Positions 43,969-56,621 of a stretch of DNA of 64,000 nucleotides are shown here, in pieces (within the stretch, counting starts at the first letter, position 1; the number at the start of each line of letters is the position of its first letter). The translations under genes were made by a program, and so were the position numbers. The stretch covers positions 248,001-312,000 of the forward strand of contig PSQN01000012.1 in NCBI GenBank assembly GCA_002989075.1. Direction: 5' to 3'. The notes under the pieces were generated by a model, which was not told where the DNA came from, did not search any database, and saw nothing but the letters and a program-made list of their open reading frames with translations. Source of the DNA: Arthonia radiata. Taxonomy: Eukaryota > Ascomycota > Arthoniomycetes > Arthoniales > Arthoniaceae.

Positions 43969-46655
43969 ACATCGCGGCTGAGAAGGCTTTCCTTTCCGTC
44001 GTTCAACCGTCAACCGTGGCTACTTCGACAGACTGGAACGGATATCATGGAACCACGGATTTGTCTTCATGCACACCAGTGTTCTTTTTACAGCCTCCAA
44101 GCACTATTGATTTGATTTCGCATGCCATCATAGTCTCTGCGAGCAGTCGATTCTCGCCCTTCACGTCTCCGTTTCCACTACTTAGTGCAGCGCCAGGCGC
44201 AAAGTCTTGCACAGCAGCCAATGTGCGTCAAACGCGCTCAAGCTGCGCTGTCGTCGCGACTCTTATGGTGTCTGTCCGCGGCCAGTGGTAGCAATATGAC
44301 GTTGGCCCCTCGTGAGCGACTCGGGTTGAGGGGATGGAAGTCAGCCCCAGTGTCGTGCACGAGGCCTCGAGGTTTGCTGAGCCTTAACGATGATCGCTGG
44401 CGATTGTGCAGTTTTTTTGCGATGCTTGCACTTCTGGGAGGCAAGCGGACATATGCGTGGATAAGATTGCTGGTTGGGACGAGTGCACCACAGGCCACCT
44501 AGCGCATCTGTCGCTGAAACGAGATACCAAAAGACGAGCAAGCAGAAAACTTCAAGAAGGATTGAACCAGGCATCATGATGAGCAATACCGGCTTAGAGT
44601 CGACGTGAGATAACGGCTGGGTTGGCAGTCTTGTGACGTGTGCACTGTCGGCTTTTTTGCAGAAATGGTTCTCACTATCCGCTTCAACACAAAGTGGCTC
44701 TGAGACCCACGTCCCCGGAGCTTCCGCGCTCTCCTGAAGGAGCTGATCGATTCTATGCTCTCGTGGATATTCTCGTGGCGTCAAACACTCATTCTTCAAC
44801 ACTGTCTTCATAAAGTCTTTCTCGACTAGATCATCACATCGCACCCCCATCCACGGTCCCTAGCCCTTCTATCCATCCTCATTTCCTTGCGCCTCCGCCG
44901 TGGCGCCACCCACCACAATTAACCACCCCATGACGCCCGGCACAAAAGCACACAAACCTTCCCTCCCAAGTTTTAACCAAACTGAACATCGCAATCCCCA
45001 AGAGTTCGCAGATACGTGTCGCACACCACAGAAACAGTGAAAACGCCGCGTCGTTACGCTCTCGTAGCCCACTCATGCAGCTGGACGCCAACGGATTTGT
45101 TGTCATGCTCGTGAACGGCGTCACGACTTCTAACGGCGGTAAGAGAAATGTTTGCGGGTTCAGCGACGGTGGAACCGGGTGAGAATGCGGGGAAGAAGAC
45201 GAGGGTTGAGCCACGACGGACTCAGGAGTGCTGAATTGAGGCGTTTGTAGATGCCAACGGGAACCGGTGCGAGGGCAAGCGCGGTATCGCTCCGGAGGCC
45301 GCGCGCACGAGTGACGGCAGACCCGATGTGGGCGTGGAGGGTGTTGTGTGAATTCTGGTGTAGTCGTTCGCAGTGGAGGCTTCGGGTGATTGATGGGCCT
45401 TGCGCCGAAGATTTGCATTTGCGCGGACGTGAACTGCAGTATGCGACGGAAGACGATGCTGTGAGATTTGGTTTGGCCAGAGCGTGGCGTCGCCGGTGCG
45501 TTTCTTGGCTTCTCCGTTGCTGGGATCTGGTGGTGTTTGGCCTGTGTACAGGTGTGTGGTGCAATGTAGATATCGGAGCTTTCTGGCGGTATCGATGAGG
45601 AAAGCTTCTGGAGGCTCCCTGTTCTGGTGGCTGACGTTCGAATCTACGAGCGAGCTGTCGAAGATTCGGTGCAGTAGAGGCGGCTCTGTGCGGGCCTCGA
45701 GAGCGGTGTGGGTAAGCGCCTAGTCGCTCACGAGCTGAACGATAGTGGTTTTGCTAGCGAGGCACTGCGATGCTTGCGCAGCAAGCTCAATGCCACCGCA
45801 TTGGCAGGCCGTCACGTGTACCACAGCATTTGGATCGGTTTCCGTTCACTCTGGCGTGATCGGTGTATTTAAGCGCGCCTTAGCTGGAAAGAACGCCACG
45901 TCCGCCAGGTTATTGGTGTTCAATGGCTGGTCTGGCATAGAGGATAGCTCGTCTGCTAGCATTAAACCTCCGAGACCTCTGTGCTCTGCCACGTCATTGA
46001 AGATACATAGATACCGCTCAGTGTGGTGCACGAGTTCAGAATGACTATATCGCTCCTCTTGCTTCAAGCTCCAAGCCAAACACTATTTGATGCGCTGTTG
46101 TCTAGCGCGTGGGTATGTGGGGAGGGTGGACGCAGGGAGCGCAAAAGCGCGTCCTGGCGTCCTCGGGGCTCGTCGCGGTCTTGTGATCATTGAAGAACCG
46201 TACTGCTCCAGCTGCAGGCCAAATGGCTTCGTGTATGTGATTAATGGACGAGGTCGTGAACTCCGGGGAATCCTGCAACCTCAATGTCGTCTCGACTCTA
46301 AGCATGCACACGCTCAGCCTCGTTGAAAGAGACATTCACACTCATAGCTACTTTTAAAGTTGTTGCTTTGCTTTGTCGTCGCAAGTAAACATTTCGAGGC
46401 ATGCAAATGACCGGACAGTCACACGAGCCGAGGCTGGATATGTTGAGCTGCAATGTCTCTGCTGAGTCCCAGAAGTGGCCGAGGTTGCGGCCATTCCTCA
46501 AGCACTGGTAAACCTCTTTTTCGTCAATAATAACACTTTTTAGAGGGCTGCGCTTGAAGCAAATCTTGACGTTAGTCAACAAACCCCAAGTCAGATCGGC
46601 CTGCCTTGATGCTCAGAGGCCTTTGCTCGTAGCCAGCGTACTTTCGTGAGATGTG
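43969..46655. other. Long convergent intergenic region with weak coding candidates
   Basis: This 2.7 kb lies between the metallopeptidase stop and the STAND gene stop. The only candidates with some coding character are on the minus strand: a frame ending with RNDAAFSLFLWCATRICELL (about 45418-44990) and one containing PVLLIMMPGSILLEVFCLLV (44850-44480). Each has a membrane-like segment. I found no clean splice joining them, so I leave them uncalled. The rest shows nothing. Confidence 0.4.
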
Positions 46656-49600
46656 TTAAGTTGGCTGCTTTGCGTTTTCCGCGACTTGAGTCGCATCCAG
46701 GGCAAACCCCGGGCTTTCGATGCCTCTGCCAGCCACGCGTCGCTGTATCCTATCTTCTCTACGCAGATAATCGGCACGCCGCTCGAGCGTCGCCTCGCGC
46801 TCCGCACTAGTTTCCTCTCGAGCAGTGAGAATCAGTCGCAGACCCTGATGCAGATTCTCTACATCCTGCGCGAGAGGCACATATGGATATTGGGTATACC
46901 TTCTGACGTTCGTGAGGGCTCGTGCGGTACTGCTGGAGAGCAGACGTTGGTCAATCGTTTCAGATATCGTGACGAGGACCTCGGCACCCTGCTCTGCCAT
47001 GGATGTAGCCGTTTCTAAACACTCAGGATATTTGCCGGTACCAATGTATTGGATGTAGCCGAGCGTACTCAGGTCGAAGTGCAATCTCTGCTCGACTGCA
47101 TCCGAGCCTTCATGCCATACGTTGACTCCAACAGATCTAATCATTGCATTCTGCTCAGCGCCAGCCTTAAGCATACTTCGTAGCACTTGCAGCCACTTAG
47201 ACAGGGCTGCCTGTTCGCCATTGCTTGCAAAGATGACGTTGAGCGCCGTAGCCCCATTGCGGCGATCGTCGCGTTCAGTGACGAGTAGCTCAAGTCGGTC
47301 CACGTACAAGACCAGCAACCTGAGGAATTTCTGCCATGCCGTCTCCTCGTACATCGCAGGAAGAAAGCCGTCAAGATTGTCCTGACGCTGTTTAGTAGCC
47401 TGTTCTGAACTTGCTGTTGACTGTACACTTTGTGGGCTTGCCCCACGCGCCAATGCAGCGGATATGACATCAAAGCACGACTCGCAAGCTTCGTTATTTG
47501 CATTAATGACGTGAAAATGGAGATTACCCTCGATGCCAGCCAGAGCGCTATGGAGTATGTAGTCTGCGGTAGAAGCGTCGGCCGTTGTCAAAGCGTCTGC
47601 TACGTAAAGGATCAAGCCGCGGCTTGCGCAAAGCCCGAGTGTGTCGCAAACAATCCTATTAGAGGCTTGTGAAACGTCGGCAGAATCCAAGAGGCTGATG
47701 ACCCCTCGGATCCTCTGACATGCATCTCCACAACGGAACAGGAAGCATGTGTCGCTATACTCATTCAGACAAATTGACCAGTGTACACTGAGCGGAATCG
47801 GTTCACGAACAACCGATTTGAGCCACCTGCCACCGGTGCGATCGAGGTCCGATACAAGTGTCTTGCACAAATGCAGAGGCATGTCATGGTCCGCTTGGAT
47901 ATAGTCCATAGCCTTTAGAGGCGACAATAGCAGCCCGTTGAACTTGATTCTTTTTAAGGCAACTAGAAGCTGAAAGTACGCCGTAGAGGAGGTAGCGAGT
48001 GCTCTGTTTGCAGACCAATGCGCACACTGCTTGAAAGCTTCTGCACAAGCGGTGCCTTTTGAGAGTTCGCAATAGAAGTCATAGGCCGTGGCGTGCATGA
48101 AGCTGATATATGCGAAGTTCTCGTAATCCTCCAGGCACTCGAAGTCGTGTCTAGCTCGCTCTTGATGTTCGTTCTCGTCGATATCGGAATGGCGCAGATT
48201 TGGTGTAGTGCGAATTTCGAGAAAACCAGAACAACGAGTCAAGATTCGTCGTCTTGTTACCTCACACACGTGGAGTATTGCTGCATTGGACTGTAGACCA
48301 GCCTCGTAATTGATGTGCTCCTGTTGCTCCATGTCTATCAGAGCCACATCAACCACGGTCAACGGATGCAACGAAGCTGATAATAGTGCCATATATCGTA
48401 AGGCTGTTGTTCGATAGATCGGAGAAATTGATTCGAACATGAAAGCGTACATCTCCTTGAATTCTGTGGGCATGAGCCCTACCCTCTGTTGCAGCTGTTC
48501 CCACGAATCTTCGTTGAGCACGCCTTCTTTGACAGAGTTTACGGCAAGGCGTGCCCATAAGAAGACGCCGTCGGCCCGAGACACAATAGTCCTGGTAAGT
48601 TTGACAAGAGGACTGAGACTGTCAGGCTTGGAAGGATTGAACGAGCCGCCACCAGCGTGCAAACTACCCCAAACGTAGTCTTCGATGTCCGACTGTGTCA
48701 AGTCTTGTAATCGAAGCTTGGCATATGGCTCAAATCGAGCCTCGAAGACACGCAACGGACGGCTGCTTACGAGACACCGAACGTGCTCTTGTTGAACAAT
48801 CTCATGCAAGAAGTCAAGCAGTTCTTCGTGCGTGATGCCGTTACCGGTCTCAAATTCGTCTAGGCCGTCCAGAATGATCGTTAGATAGAACCTTTGGAAT
48901 GTTTGGTCCAAGCAACGCTGGAGACATTGTCTGAGATTTCTCTCAGTCCATGCTGGAAGCGGGCCACTGATGTCAGGGAGCACATGCATCGTTAAACGTT
49001 GCGAGGAGCTCAATATAGAATGTAGCAGTGTTCTTAAGAAGCCCAAGATGTTCTTTTGGAGCCTTGATCCGGCGCGCCAGAAGAAAAACGAGCATTTGAT
49101 GTGGCGGGAAGCTCCTGCCCACTGCTCTGAGCGGCGAATGGTCCTTTTGTCGTTGTCAATGTAGCGCATCAAGGTAGATTTGCCGGAGCCGGCTTTGCCA
49201 TTGACGTGGTAGAAACCGTTCCGCGATGTTAGCCATTGGTGGAAATTGCTCCAAGGCGCAGTGCCGCTATCAGACTTGCTGTATATCCACTCAAAGGTCT
49301 GTTTGTACGCATCGCGGACTTCCTCCTGTCGAGCGTGCATTACTGGGAAATATAGGCTATCGAGCACGCGTTTGTGATGCTCCTCTTCAGCTAGCTTCTG
49401 ACGGCCTGCTTGCAATTCCTCTGAGATCTCTCGACGGGTCCTAGCGTGTTCCTGCACGACGAGCGCCCGCGTTTGTTCTGCTTGTTGAACCAAATCATTG
49501 ATCACATCGCCTATCAGACTAGATAAGGATAAGATTTTAGCAGATGATGGCGAGAGATATAGTGAGAAGCACAAAGCATCGAAAGTTACTACGCGAATCA

Positions 49601-50296
49601 ATGGGGCATAGGCAAAAGGCCATTACCTTGATTCACAATGGAAATGAGCATGCAATGGCTTGCTCACCTGATGTTGCTGTGCAGCGAAGAAAAGCCTTCC
49701 AGCTGTTCCTTACTGAGCATTTTGAACCTCTCACTTTGCTCGAATCAGCTTGATATGCAGAACGACCCGTTTCAACTGAAGCATATTTGTAGCTCTGTCG
49801 ATGGGGGATGGTGCTGGAGCGTGGATGTTGGTAGGAAAACAAAGATGCAAAGATGTACGCACCGCTGGTCCACGAGAATGTGATCACGAATGACACTCCT
49901 ATATTCAGACAGCCGTGCTTGTATATCCTCGATACTGTTTCGATTCCACATAGCTTTTACCGCCATCGAAACGACCCTTCGTTTGCGCTTTGCTTCTGTT
50001 GCAGGTATGCTGTATTTGTCCAGTGCCACACACAGTTTTGACGCGACATCGCATGTCTTCGCCGTAATGTCGTAGAGTATTTGATCTTGTTTACCAAGTG
50101 CAAGGGACTCATTCTGGGGACGCAAAGACGTTTTGAGGATATCGTTGGCTTCGATGAAGCTACGCGTGCTCTTGATCACATCATCATTGATGCTGCCCTC
50201 TCTGTATAGCTTATAGCACAGCTTGACGGTGTTGATCCCTAGCTCGGCGACTTGAAGAGCGTTGCATGCCAGGCTGAGGGCAGACACAGGATCCAT
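46656..50296 (-). CDS. NACHT-type STAND (NLR-like) protein
   Basis: Fungal STAND proteins are signal-sensing ATPases, several of which control non-self recognition and cell death. I rebuild three exons: 50296-49859, 49738-49668 and 49518-46656, giving 1,123 residues. The first splice is the least certain. The N-terminal domain MDPVSALSLACNALQVAELG resembles the helical N-terminal domain common in fungal STAND proteins. A coiled-coil-like linker (ARTRREISEELQAGRQKLAE) follows. The NACHT domain shows P-loop NGKAGSGKSTLMRYID, Walker B LTIILDGLDEFE, and a sensor-like LVSSRPLRVFEARF. From about 480 to the end, the 640 residues lack ankyrin, WD40 or TPR repeats that I can recognise; only the helical NACHT-associated part (LRYMALLSASLHPLTVVDVA) is clear. 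The ATPase motifs look intact. Confidence 0.88.
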
Positions 50297-51103
50297 GGCG
50301 GGTAATCTAGGACCATACTAAGCTCCCTGCCAGGCATACCGTAGTCAACGGAAGTCGGCTCTTTCGAAGCACCATGGAGCTATTGAGATGCGATTCCCGC
50401 GCGTATTTCAGCAAAGATGCATGGAAGATGATAATCACGGCCAGAATAGAGAGTGGCTTGTAGGTGAGGCTGAGCGCGCTTGCCTGATGACGCAGCATCG
50501 TGCAGCTCGGCTGCAATGCTCGTGGAGCAGGCATATTTGCACCTTCACATCAGTCAATGGACGCGATCACGAAGCTTATGATAAAATCCATTTGCTAGCA
50601 AGATGTTGGGGGAAAATGACCCGACGACATTGAGGGCGCGACCGAAGCCAAGGTGCCAAGCGTGCCAAGGTATTGTGCATCTTAATACCGACCGTATCTC
50701 CGTAGGGGCTCTTTGCCCCTAGATTCCTTGTTCTCAACCACCTTCTAGGGGCTTTAACTGGGGCACAACAGAGGGCCGGGTGGCCGGCAATTTTCATCCA
50801 AGGTCAATCTCCTTATCGGCCGACAGAATTCCCACTCCAGCCAGACTTGTTCTTCAAATCCTGTCAAAAGGGAAGACTGCGTGACTGCTTGAGCATCTAG
50901 TCTTCAACATCAATCGCATCATGTACTACTGTCGTGCCAAGTGGCATTATCGTGAATGTAGCATTCATCAGCGCGAAACCATGGGACCAGAAACTACCCG
51001 CTAGTACTTGACCTTGCCAAAGACGACCGATGGACGTCAGTTGAACGTCCTGTCAACATGACGCCTCTCTTCCCCGCGGCGGCTTTCGAGCTCTGCAGCT
51101 GGG
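50297..51103. other. Intergenic with a GC-rich hairpin
   Basis: This 807 bp lies upstream of the STAND gene and contains no supported gene. At about 50692-50711 a TAGGGGC / GCCCCTA stem surrounds a 5-base loop, and a second TAGGGGC occurs about 40 bases on. These might be scraps of an old transposon end, but no element can be delimited. Confidence 0.4.
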
Positions 51104-52192
51104 TCAACACGGGGTCTGAAGCAGATTCTGAGACTTTGTCTTCGACGTACCTCTGGCGGACGGAACGATGGCTAAAACCTTGATCGAAGCGGGCAGGACT
51201 GATTTGACAGCCGACTCGGAGTTATGCTCAGCGTCAAGAGGTATTCCTAGAAAGTCGAACGTAGTGTGAAAGCTTCTCAATCGAGAAAACCGTTGAAAAC
51301 TTGGTCTGCGCGACTCACGGTGATCGCTAGAAACGCCGAACACGCGAAGGCTCTCCAAAGATCCTGCATGAGGCTCAATGGCGCTAAAGTAAGTTGTTTC
51401 GTGTCTTCTATTGTCATCTGAGTCGTATTCGCGATCCATATGTCGGTATTCCATATTCAGATGCTTCAGAGCCCTAGGGAAACGTATGATCTGCGCCAGC
51501 GCAGCAGGCTCCACCTGACAATGGAGCAACTCTAGCTCTTCAATGGAAGACGGTAGTGAGATAGTTGGGTTGTCGCGCTCAAACTCGTCAAAAAGCTCGC
51601 CATGGTTTTCGTTGCTGGCCCAGAAGCCCTTCAGTGTAAGCTTTCTCAATGTCCCGCTGGCTAGGAAATGTATTCGCTGCTCAAGGTTCCATGGTGCGGG
51701 TGTACATCCATAGAGGATCGAGCATTCTTGTAAGGCATGAATAAATGGCCTTGGCTCCATTCGATCGCTTCGGTCTCTTGTCCAGAATAAGTTCAGGAAC
51801 TTCGCGAAATCTTCCGTCATATCGCCCTCACACTCCAGGCGATCATCACCGTATGGCGTACATGAGATCATATGGAGCTCTTTGAGGTTGGGCACATGAG
51901 GTAAAAGCATGAGGGCATCCGCCTCGCCTCCTTCGTCCTCATACTCAAAGCTCAGGCTTTGAATGCAGCCTGCCAAGTGGGGATCTTGACTGAGTGCTTC
52001 ATTCAACATCAAGGCCTGCCGAGGCGAGCGCAAGTAAGTGTTAAGGAAGAGCAATGGCCTGTATAGGTTGGCGAAGCGTCGACAAGTTTGCATGATGCGC
52101 ATGATGCTTGCCTGCTCCAAATACCCGCTCTTCACGAGACATCGATGCAGCTCCTTTGGCAAGGCTGTAAAGCCCCTTGTATCTATTGACAT
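51104..52192 (-). CDS. F-box/leucine-rich-type protein, copy A
   Basis: The frame is open to 52492, but I start at M101 of that frame (52192): MSIDTRGFTALPKELHRCLV opens a plausible F-box, whereas the preceding 100 residues look like translated leader. The 362-residue product has an F-box-like N-terminus (LPKELHRCL, then IMQTCRRFANLYRPLLF), expected to bind Skp1. Irregular leucine-rich segments follow: LPHVPNLKELHMISC, SSIEELELLHCQVEPAALAQ and FPRALKHLNMEYRHMD. The segment TTYFSAIEPHAGSLESLRVFGV and the block FSRLRSFHTTFDFLG match copy B closely. Probable role: substrate receptor of an SCF ubiquitin ligase (inference). It is head to head with the gene at 53150. Confidence 0.75.
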   Translation of the reverse strand: MSIDTRGFTALPKELHRCLVKSGYLEQASIMRIMQTCRRFANLYRPLLFLNTYLRSPRQALMLNEALSQDPHLAGCIQSLSFEYEDEGGEADALMLLPHVPNLKELHMISCTPYGDDRLECEGDMTEDFAKFLNLFWTRDRSDRMEPRPFIHALQECSILYGCTPAPWNLEQRIHFLASGTLRKLTLKGFWASNENHGELFDEFERDNPTISLPSSIEELELLHCQVEPAALAQIIRFPRALKHLNMEYRHMDREYDSDDNRRHETTYFSAIEPHAGSLESLRVFGVSSDHRESRRPSFQRFSRLRSFHTTFDFLGIPLDAEHNSESAVKSVLPASIKVLAIVPSARGTSKTKSQNLLQTPC

Positions 52193-53149
52193 GGCTATTG
52201 GGAGTGGGATATGGCAAGTAGTCTCGAATTTGTTTTCGAAAAGATGATTTATCAAATATTTTCTAACTCCAATCTGCAGACAACACGCCAGATGCACTAA
52301 CTGGTTAGCTTGGGCGCTTATTCCCGTGCACGGGCCGCATTCGGTGCCAAGCCCAAACTGCGCTCCTGAGGCAAAGCAAAGAATGGTCCACAACTTCGTT
52401 CGGGAGCGCGCGTTCTCTTCCGAGCGCGTGGCCACACACTGCACACGCCTGACTATCCGCCATTTGAACAATGAGTGGCCCTCAATCATCAACGTGGTCC
52501 GGCCAGGCGGCCAGTAGCGTCCTTTCGCATCTCACTTACCGCCAGTCCGCCCTGAGTGCGCCTTGAGTGTGCTAGGATGACCAGCCATTCGGCGACAAAT
52601 CGGAATCCGCGCAGGTTTGATATCAAGCAACGCGGCTTGAGACCAGACTACACCAATCGCCTGCTTTGAGAATGTACATGGTCAAGGCGGCAGCACACGC
52701 CGCAGCTTGTGGAAGCTTGCACGCCTTTAGTCTATAAGACTCAAGCGTACAACGGACTACGAGAAAGCGGAAGAAGCCAAAAAATTACTAAAAATATAAG
52801 GGGGATGAGCTGATCTGCTCATACTATTCAACAGGGCACAACCAGGAGACTGGACGTTCGGAGATGGACGTGGTGCCTCCTAGATGCATCAATGCGGCTG
52901 AGCCATCAAGCGCGCTCACTCCCAGCGTATGGTATAGAAAGATGAAACATGTGCTAGCCGTATAGCTTTTCAATTTGGCTGTAGACTCCAGGCGCGTGAG
53001 AGTGTACAGCATGTTGCGACATATAAGGATGCTACTGCAATGCAAAACCCGTGGTGAAGTGTAGACCCTCTCATCCTTCCTTTCTCTGTTAGAATCGCAC
53101 GCTGAGTGGCATCGGCTGTTGCCTCGTTATCTTCTTTTATCTGTTCGTC
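52193..53149. promoter_or_regulatory. Divergent upstream region between F-box copy A and the GPWLPS gene
   Basis: A 957 bp head-to-head intergenic, architecturally equivalent to the 772 bp between 59151 and 59922. I see no gene and did not find an obvious shared DNA element by eye. Confidence 0.45.
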
Positions 53150-56100
53150 ATGCCTTTTTGTGCGTTGGGTTTGTGTACGGCTGGGCCCGCGCCTTCCTCA
53201 AACGTGCCAGCTACTAGCACTTTCAGCCCGGCTGGACCGTGGCTTCCATCAGTACCAGCAACCTCTCCAAGTGTGCTCCCCTCGAGCGGGGCTTTACCCC
53301 CTGTTGCAGTGGCTCCGTCATCAACTGTAGCTTCATCCACCGCTGCTGCTATCGGCCCACCACCAATAGCTGCCATGCCACCTCCCGCACCTGCAGCGGA
53401 GAAGGGCCAGCCGCCGGTGTTGAAACCATCGGGCATGGGTCCGCCAGGTGTTGGCCCGCCTCCTGGCGGTGACGGCGGCGCCGGGAAACCAGAGGACACC
53501 AAGCCAACTCCCCCGAAGCCCGAACCAAAGCTCGATCCTTCAGAGCCAGATGACAAGCGGACCTCGTCTGCGTGTGACAGGTCAATCACAGCATCTATAT
53601 GTACAACGTCGCTATTTTATGTTGCCCCGACTTTATCCAACCCAGCGGCGTCAACCTCTACTTCAACATCGACAACTTGCAGCACCACCGTCGGCTGCTC
53701 AGTCGTTGATCGAACAGCCACTGTGAAGTCAACAGCATCAGCTGCGGTATCCTCATGCGCACCCATCACCATCCCAATCACTATCATCGACGATGACGAA
53801 GTCCCCGATGACGCCACGGACGGCACCGATGATGACCAAGCCACCGACTTACAGCTCAACAGAAGATCTGTCATCACTAACGGCACCCGATCCTTTGTCC
53901 GAAGAGGCGGGCAAGAGATCAAGCTAAGTCCGCCTAAGAAATGGCAGTATGGGTAAGTCTTGCAAAGCGTCCACAGTATTCTCAAACCTTTCACCTGTCC
54001 ACAAATTCCCCGAGGGTACACTGCGCTCGGATATAGCTCTGAATTTTGTGAACCCCGGCTAAGCGTAGTGGCTACGCGGTCTTGTGTTCACACCTGCTGA
54101 CCCATCACAGGCCTCCTCAATGCGGCTGGAGAGGACCTTATATTGACAAAGCACCAAACCAGCTGATCGGTAAGTTTGAAGCGCCCTTCTCGAAACCGTT
54201 CTTTGGGTCGGCGCACTCTGTGTACAGCTGCGAGATTATGGCTTACGAATGGCCCGGAACGAGTCGCGGTTGCCTACAGAGCTCGCATTTGTCCGGCTCT
54301 AATCATTACGCATTTCAGCCGTGAGGGACTCTGCTAACATGTTTTGTCGGTCCGAAGTATCCTAGAGCCCGCGACTTAGCTAAATTTCAACCTGGCCAGA
54401 ATCCCGGTGGTCCTGCGTATATGTGGCTCACGACGATCAAGAAAAACGACGATGATTGTGACGGAATGTGAGTATGTTCCTTTCTCTCAGCCACCCTTTG
54501 CTGACTTGGGGTAGTCCTTGGGATATTCGACAGGTCGAAGACTCAAAGATAATCACTACTGAGGATGCGGCTGGCCGAACATACATTCATGAAGGTGATG
54601 GTCCGCAGTCAGATGCTTCCGCCGGGGTAAATGTGGACCATGTCTATGAAAGTAAGATTCTTAGGTACTTCTTCAGCGATGATGCGCCCAGCGAAGAGCA
54701 TGATCCGGACTTCAATGATCCCAATACTGCTTGCAATCAATGGCGCAAGTTTTGGGTCCATGACGTCAACACCGAGTCGAAGAACTACCCCATGGGCGGC
54801 CCTGGCGCTCAAACAATGGCCAAATGGTAAGTGTTATCAGAGCACTCACAGGATTTGCCTACGAAACCGGGGTGGCAATGGGTTCGAGCTGTCGAACTTC
54901 CCTATCTCTCCTAACATTCGTGGGCGGAAGAGTTGCGCAGAGACCCAGTTGCTGACCCACGAATCCAGGTTTCGCATGACAACCATACTTCGACTTCTTC
55001 CAGGCGGAACAGAGCCCAGGTGGGCAGACTTTGTAGGCATGGACAAAAATATCAATGGCATGAAAGGAACACTGTTCGAGCGAGACATGCGCAACCTGGA
55101 TCCACAGCCTGATCGGCCATCAAAATTGCCGGTGAGTTTGCTGTATACTTGCAGATTTCATCTTGTGCCAGCTGACTCAGACAAGGCTGATTGGATGATG
55201 GATCTGAATCTCTTGGGTCTTGCGCAACGCGTAATGCGCCTCAAAGAAGTTGCCTCGCGCTTTCGGACAGCAAACGCGCGCATCTACGGCGGCTTCCAGC
55301 GAATTGATGGTATCAAAGGCGACTGTGGACCACCTCCGCATCCAAACTATGCTTCCAAATACTCGACTTGGATGGAGAACTACCTGCAGACTCAAGGTGC
55401 CGCTGTCACATCGGCGTGGAGCTCGATTGTCGAAACTCATTTGCCGGCGTCCACACTCACTACCACGCTCAAAGATAAAGATGGCAAATCTACAGGAGAA
55501 GATACTCACCTGGCCGACCGACTGCACGCTCTGACTGCTGCATATCCTACGCAAAGCCTGACCTTCGACACTGCGGCGTTGCTCACTTGGCCAGCTCAAC
55601 CAGATCCAGCTCAGGCTTTTCCGAGCATAGCCAAGCGTGACGGCAGCGCGACGGCAGCGCCAGCTTGTGCAGCTAGTGCCACTGATGCGCAGGCCACAGC
55701 AGGTATGTACGAAGCAATCATAGCATCATTCTCAGTCACATGGTTACTGCTTATTGACCAATTCCTCCAGGCCCCCCAACCTCAGCACCACCGTCTCCGC
55801 CTTCGCCTCCGCCGTCCTCAAGAACATTAGGTGAGTCGAAATCGTACACAAGCAGGCCATATACTGAGCTGACACGCTTGATCCAAGGACCAGCATCATC
55901 CGTTCCACCGCCGCCACCACCGGAACCATCGCCCACCGATCACTGCAACTACCAGTACGCACTCTTCTTTGACGAGTTCAGTGTCACAGGCAAAGACTTT
56001 GATGACGGCAAATTCAAGAACGGTGACGGGTGAGTGTTTGTTACGGTTGACGTCATGTCTGATCCCACGCTGATAATGTTCTTGCAGGCTCAAAGACGAG

Positions 56101-56262
56101 CTCGGTGGTTGCGGAAAGATCACCCATTGGAGGTTCAGTGGTAACAACGATGTCGGATTTACGGCATCTTGTAACCTGCCGTTCGGGACTAAAGCTTGCG
56201 TTGGCCGTGCTATTGTCAGCGCTGGAGGTAAGGACGCTGGCGGGTGTACCGGTGGCGGTTGA
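53150..56262 (+). CDS. Large Pro/Ser-rich fungal protein with VDHVYE domain and GPWLPS motif
   Basis: A multi-exon gene; the product function is unknown. Exon 1 (53150-53952) encodes an N-terminal STFSPAGPWLPSVPATS motif, a Pro/Ala-rich stretch and Ser/Thr/Cys-rich segments (STSTSTTCSTTVGCSVVDR). Later exons begin at 54111 and 54515; the last introns are clear at 55703-55770, 55831-55887 and 56030-56087. The middle contains PQCGWRGPYIDKAPNQLIG, AGVNVDHVYESKILRYFF and DFVGMDKNINGMKGTLFE, features I associate with a widespread uncharacterised group of fungal secreted proteins. The C-terminal domain DHCNYQYALFFDEFSVTG ... FGTKACVGRAIVSAGG is compact and Cys-containing. No signal peptide is seen at the chosen start, so an upstream exon may be missing. 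The model is provisional across 54.2-54.9 kb. Confidence 0.6.
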
Positions 56263-56621
56263 TCTCCCTGTAGAACTCTACTTGTACATGCTGAATGTTG
56301 TTGTAAGCAAGATCGCTCGGTCCAGAGCGGCTGTCAAGCGTGATGGAAGGTGTATTTGGTGGGAAACAAGTTAGTTTTGAGCCTACTGTCGGCCCTTAGA
56401 CGCTTAACGCTGACATTTCGAAGGAGTAATATTGCCGTTGCAGCAGATCCGTATAGCCGGTAGCCAAGATTATGTGTTATACAGATTTTGCCGTCACCAC
56501 TCGTTTCTCGCACTTGCACTGATGTTCATGCATGCTGTAGTATGTTCACTGTCAGATCTGATCAAATGACTTTGTATGACAGGTCCAGACGCGCCAAGGT
56601 GCGACACCAAGACGAATGCGC
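56263..56621. other. Spacer between the VDHVYE gene and the transposon
   Basis: These 359 bp contain no supported gene; they probably carry the 3' UTR of the preceding gene. The last 8 bases are the left target duplication of the transposon. Confidence 0.45.
56614..56621 (+). repeat. Left target-site duplication GAATGCGC
   Basis: An 8 bp direct repeat, identical to the bases at 56965-56972 and directly abutting the left inverted repeat. Confidence 0.85.

Noticed and set aside
55130-55185. An apparent GTGAGT...CTGACTCAG intron of 49 bp in the VDHVYE gene
   Set aside because: The frame is open and protein-like straight through, and splicing would lead to an early stop.
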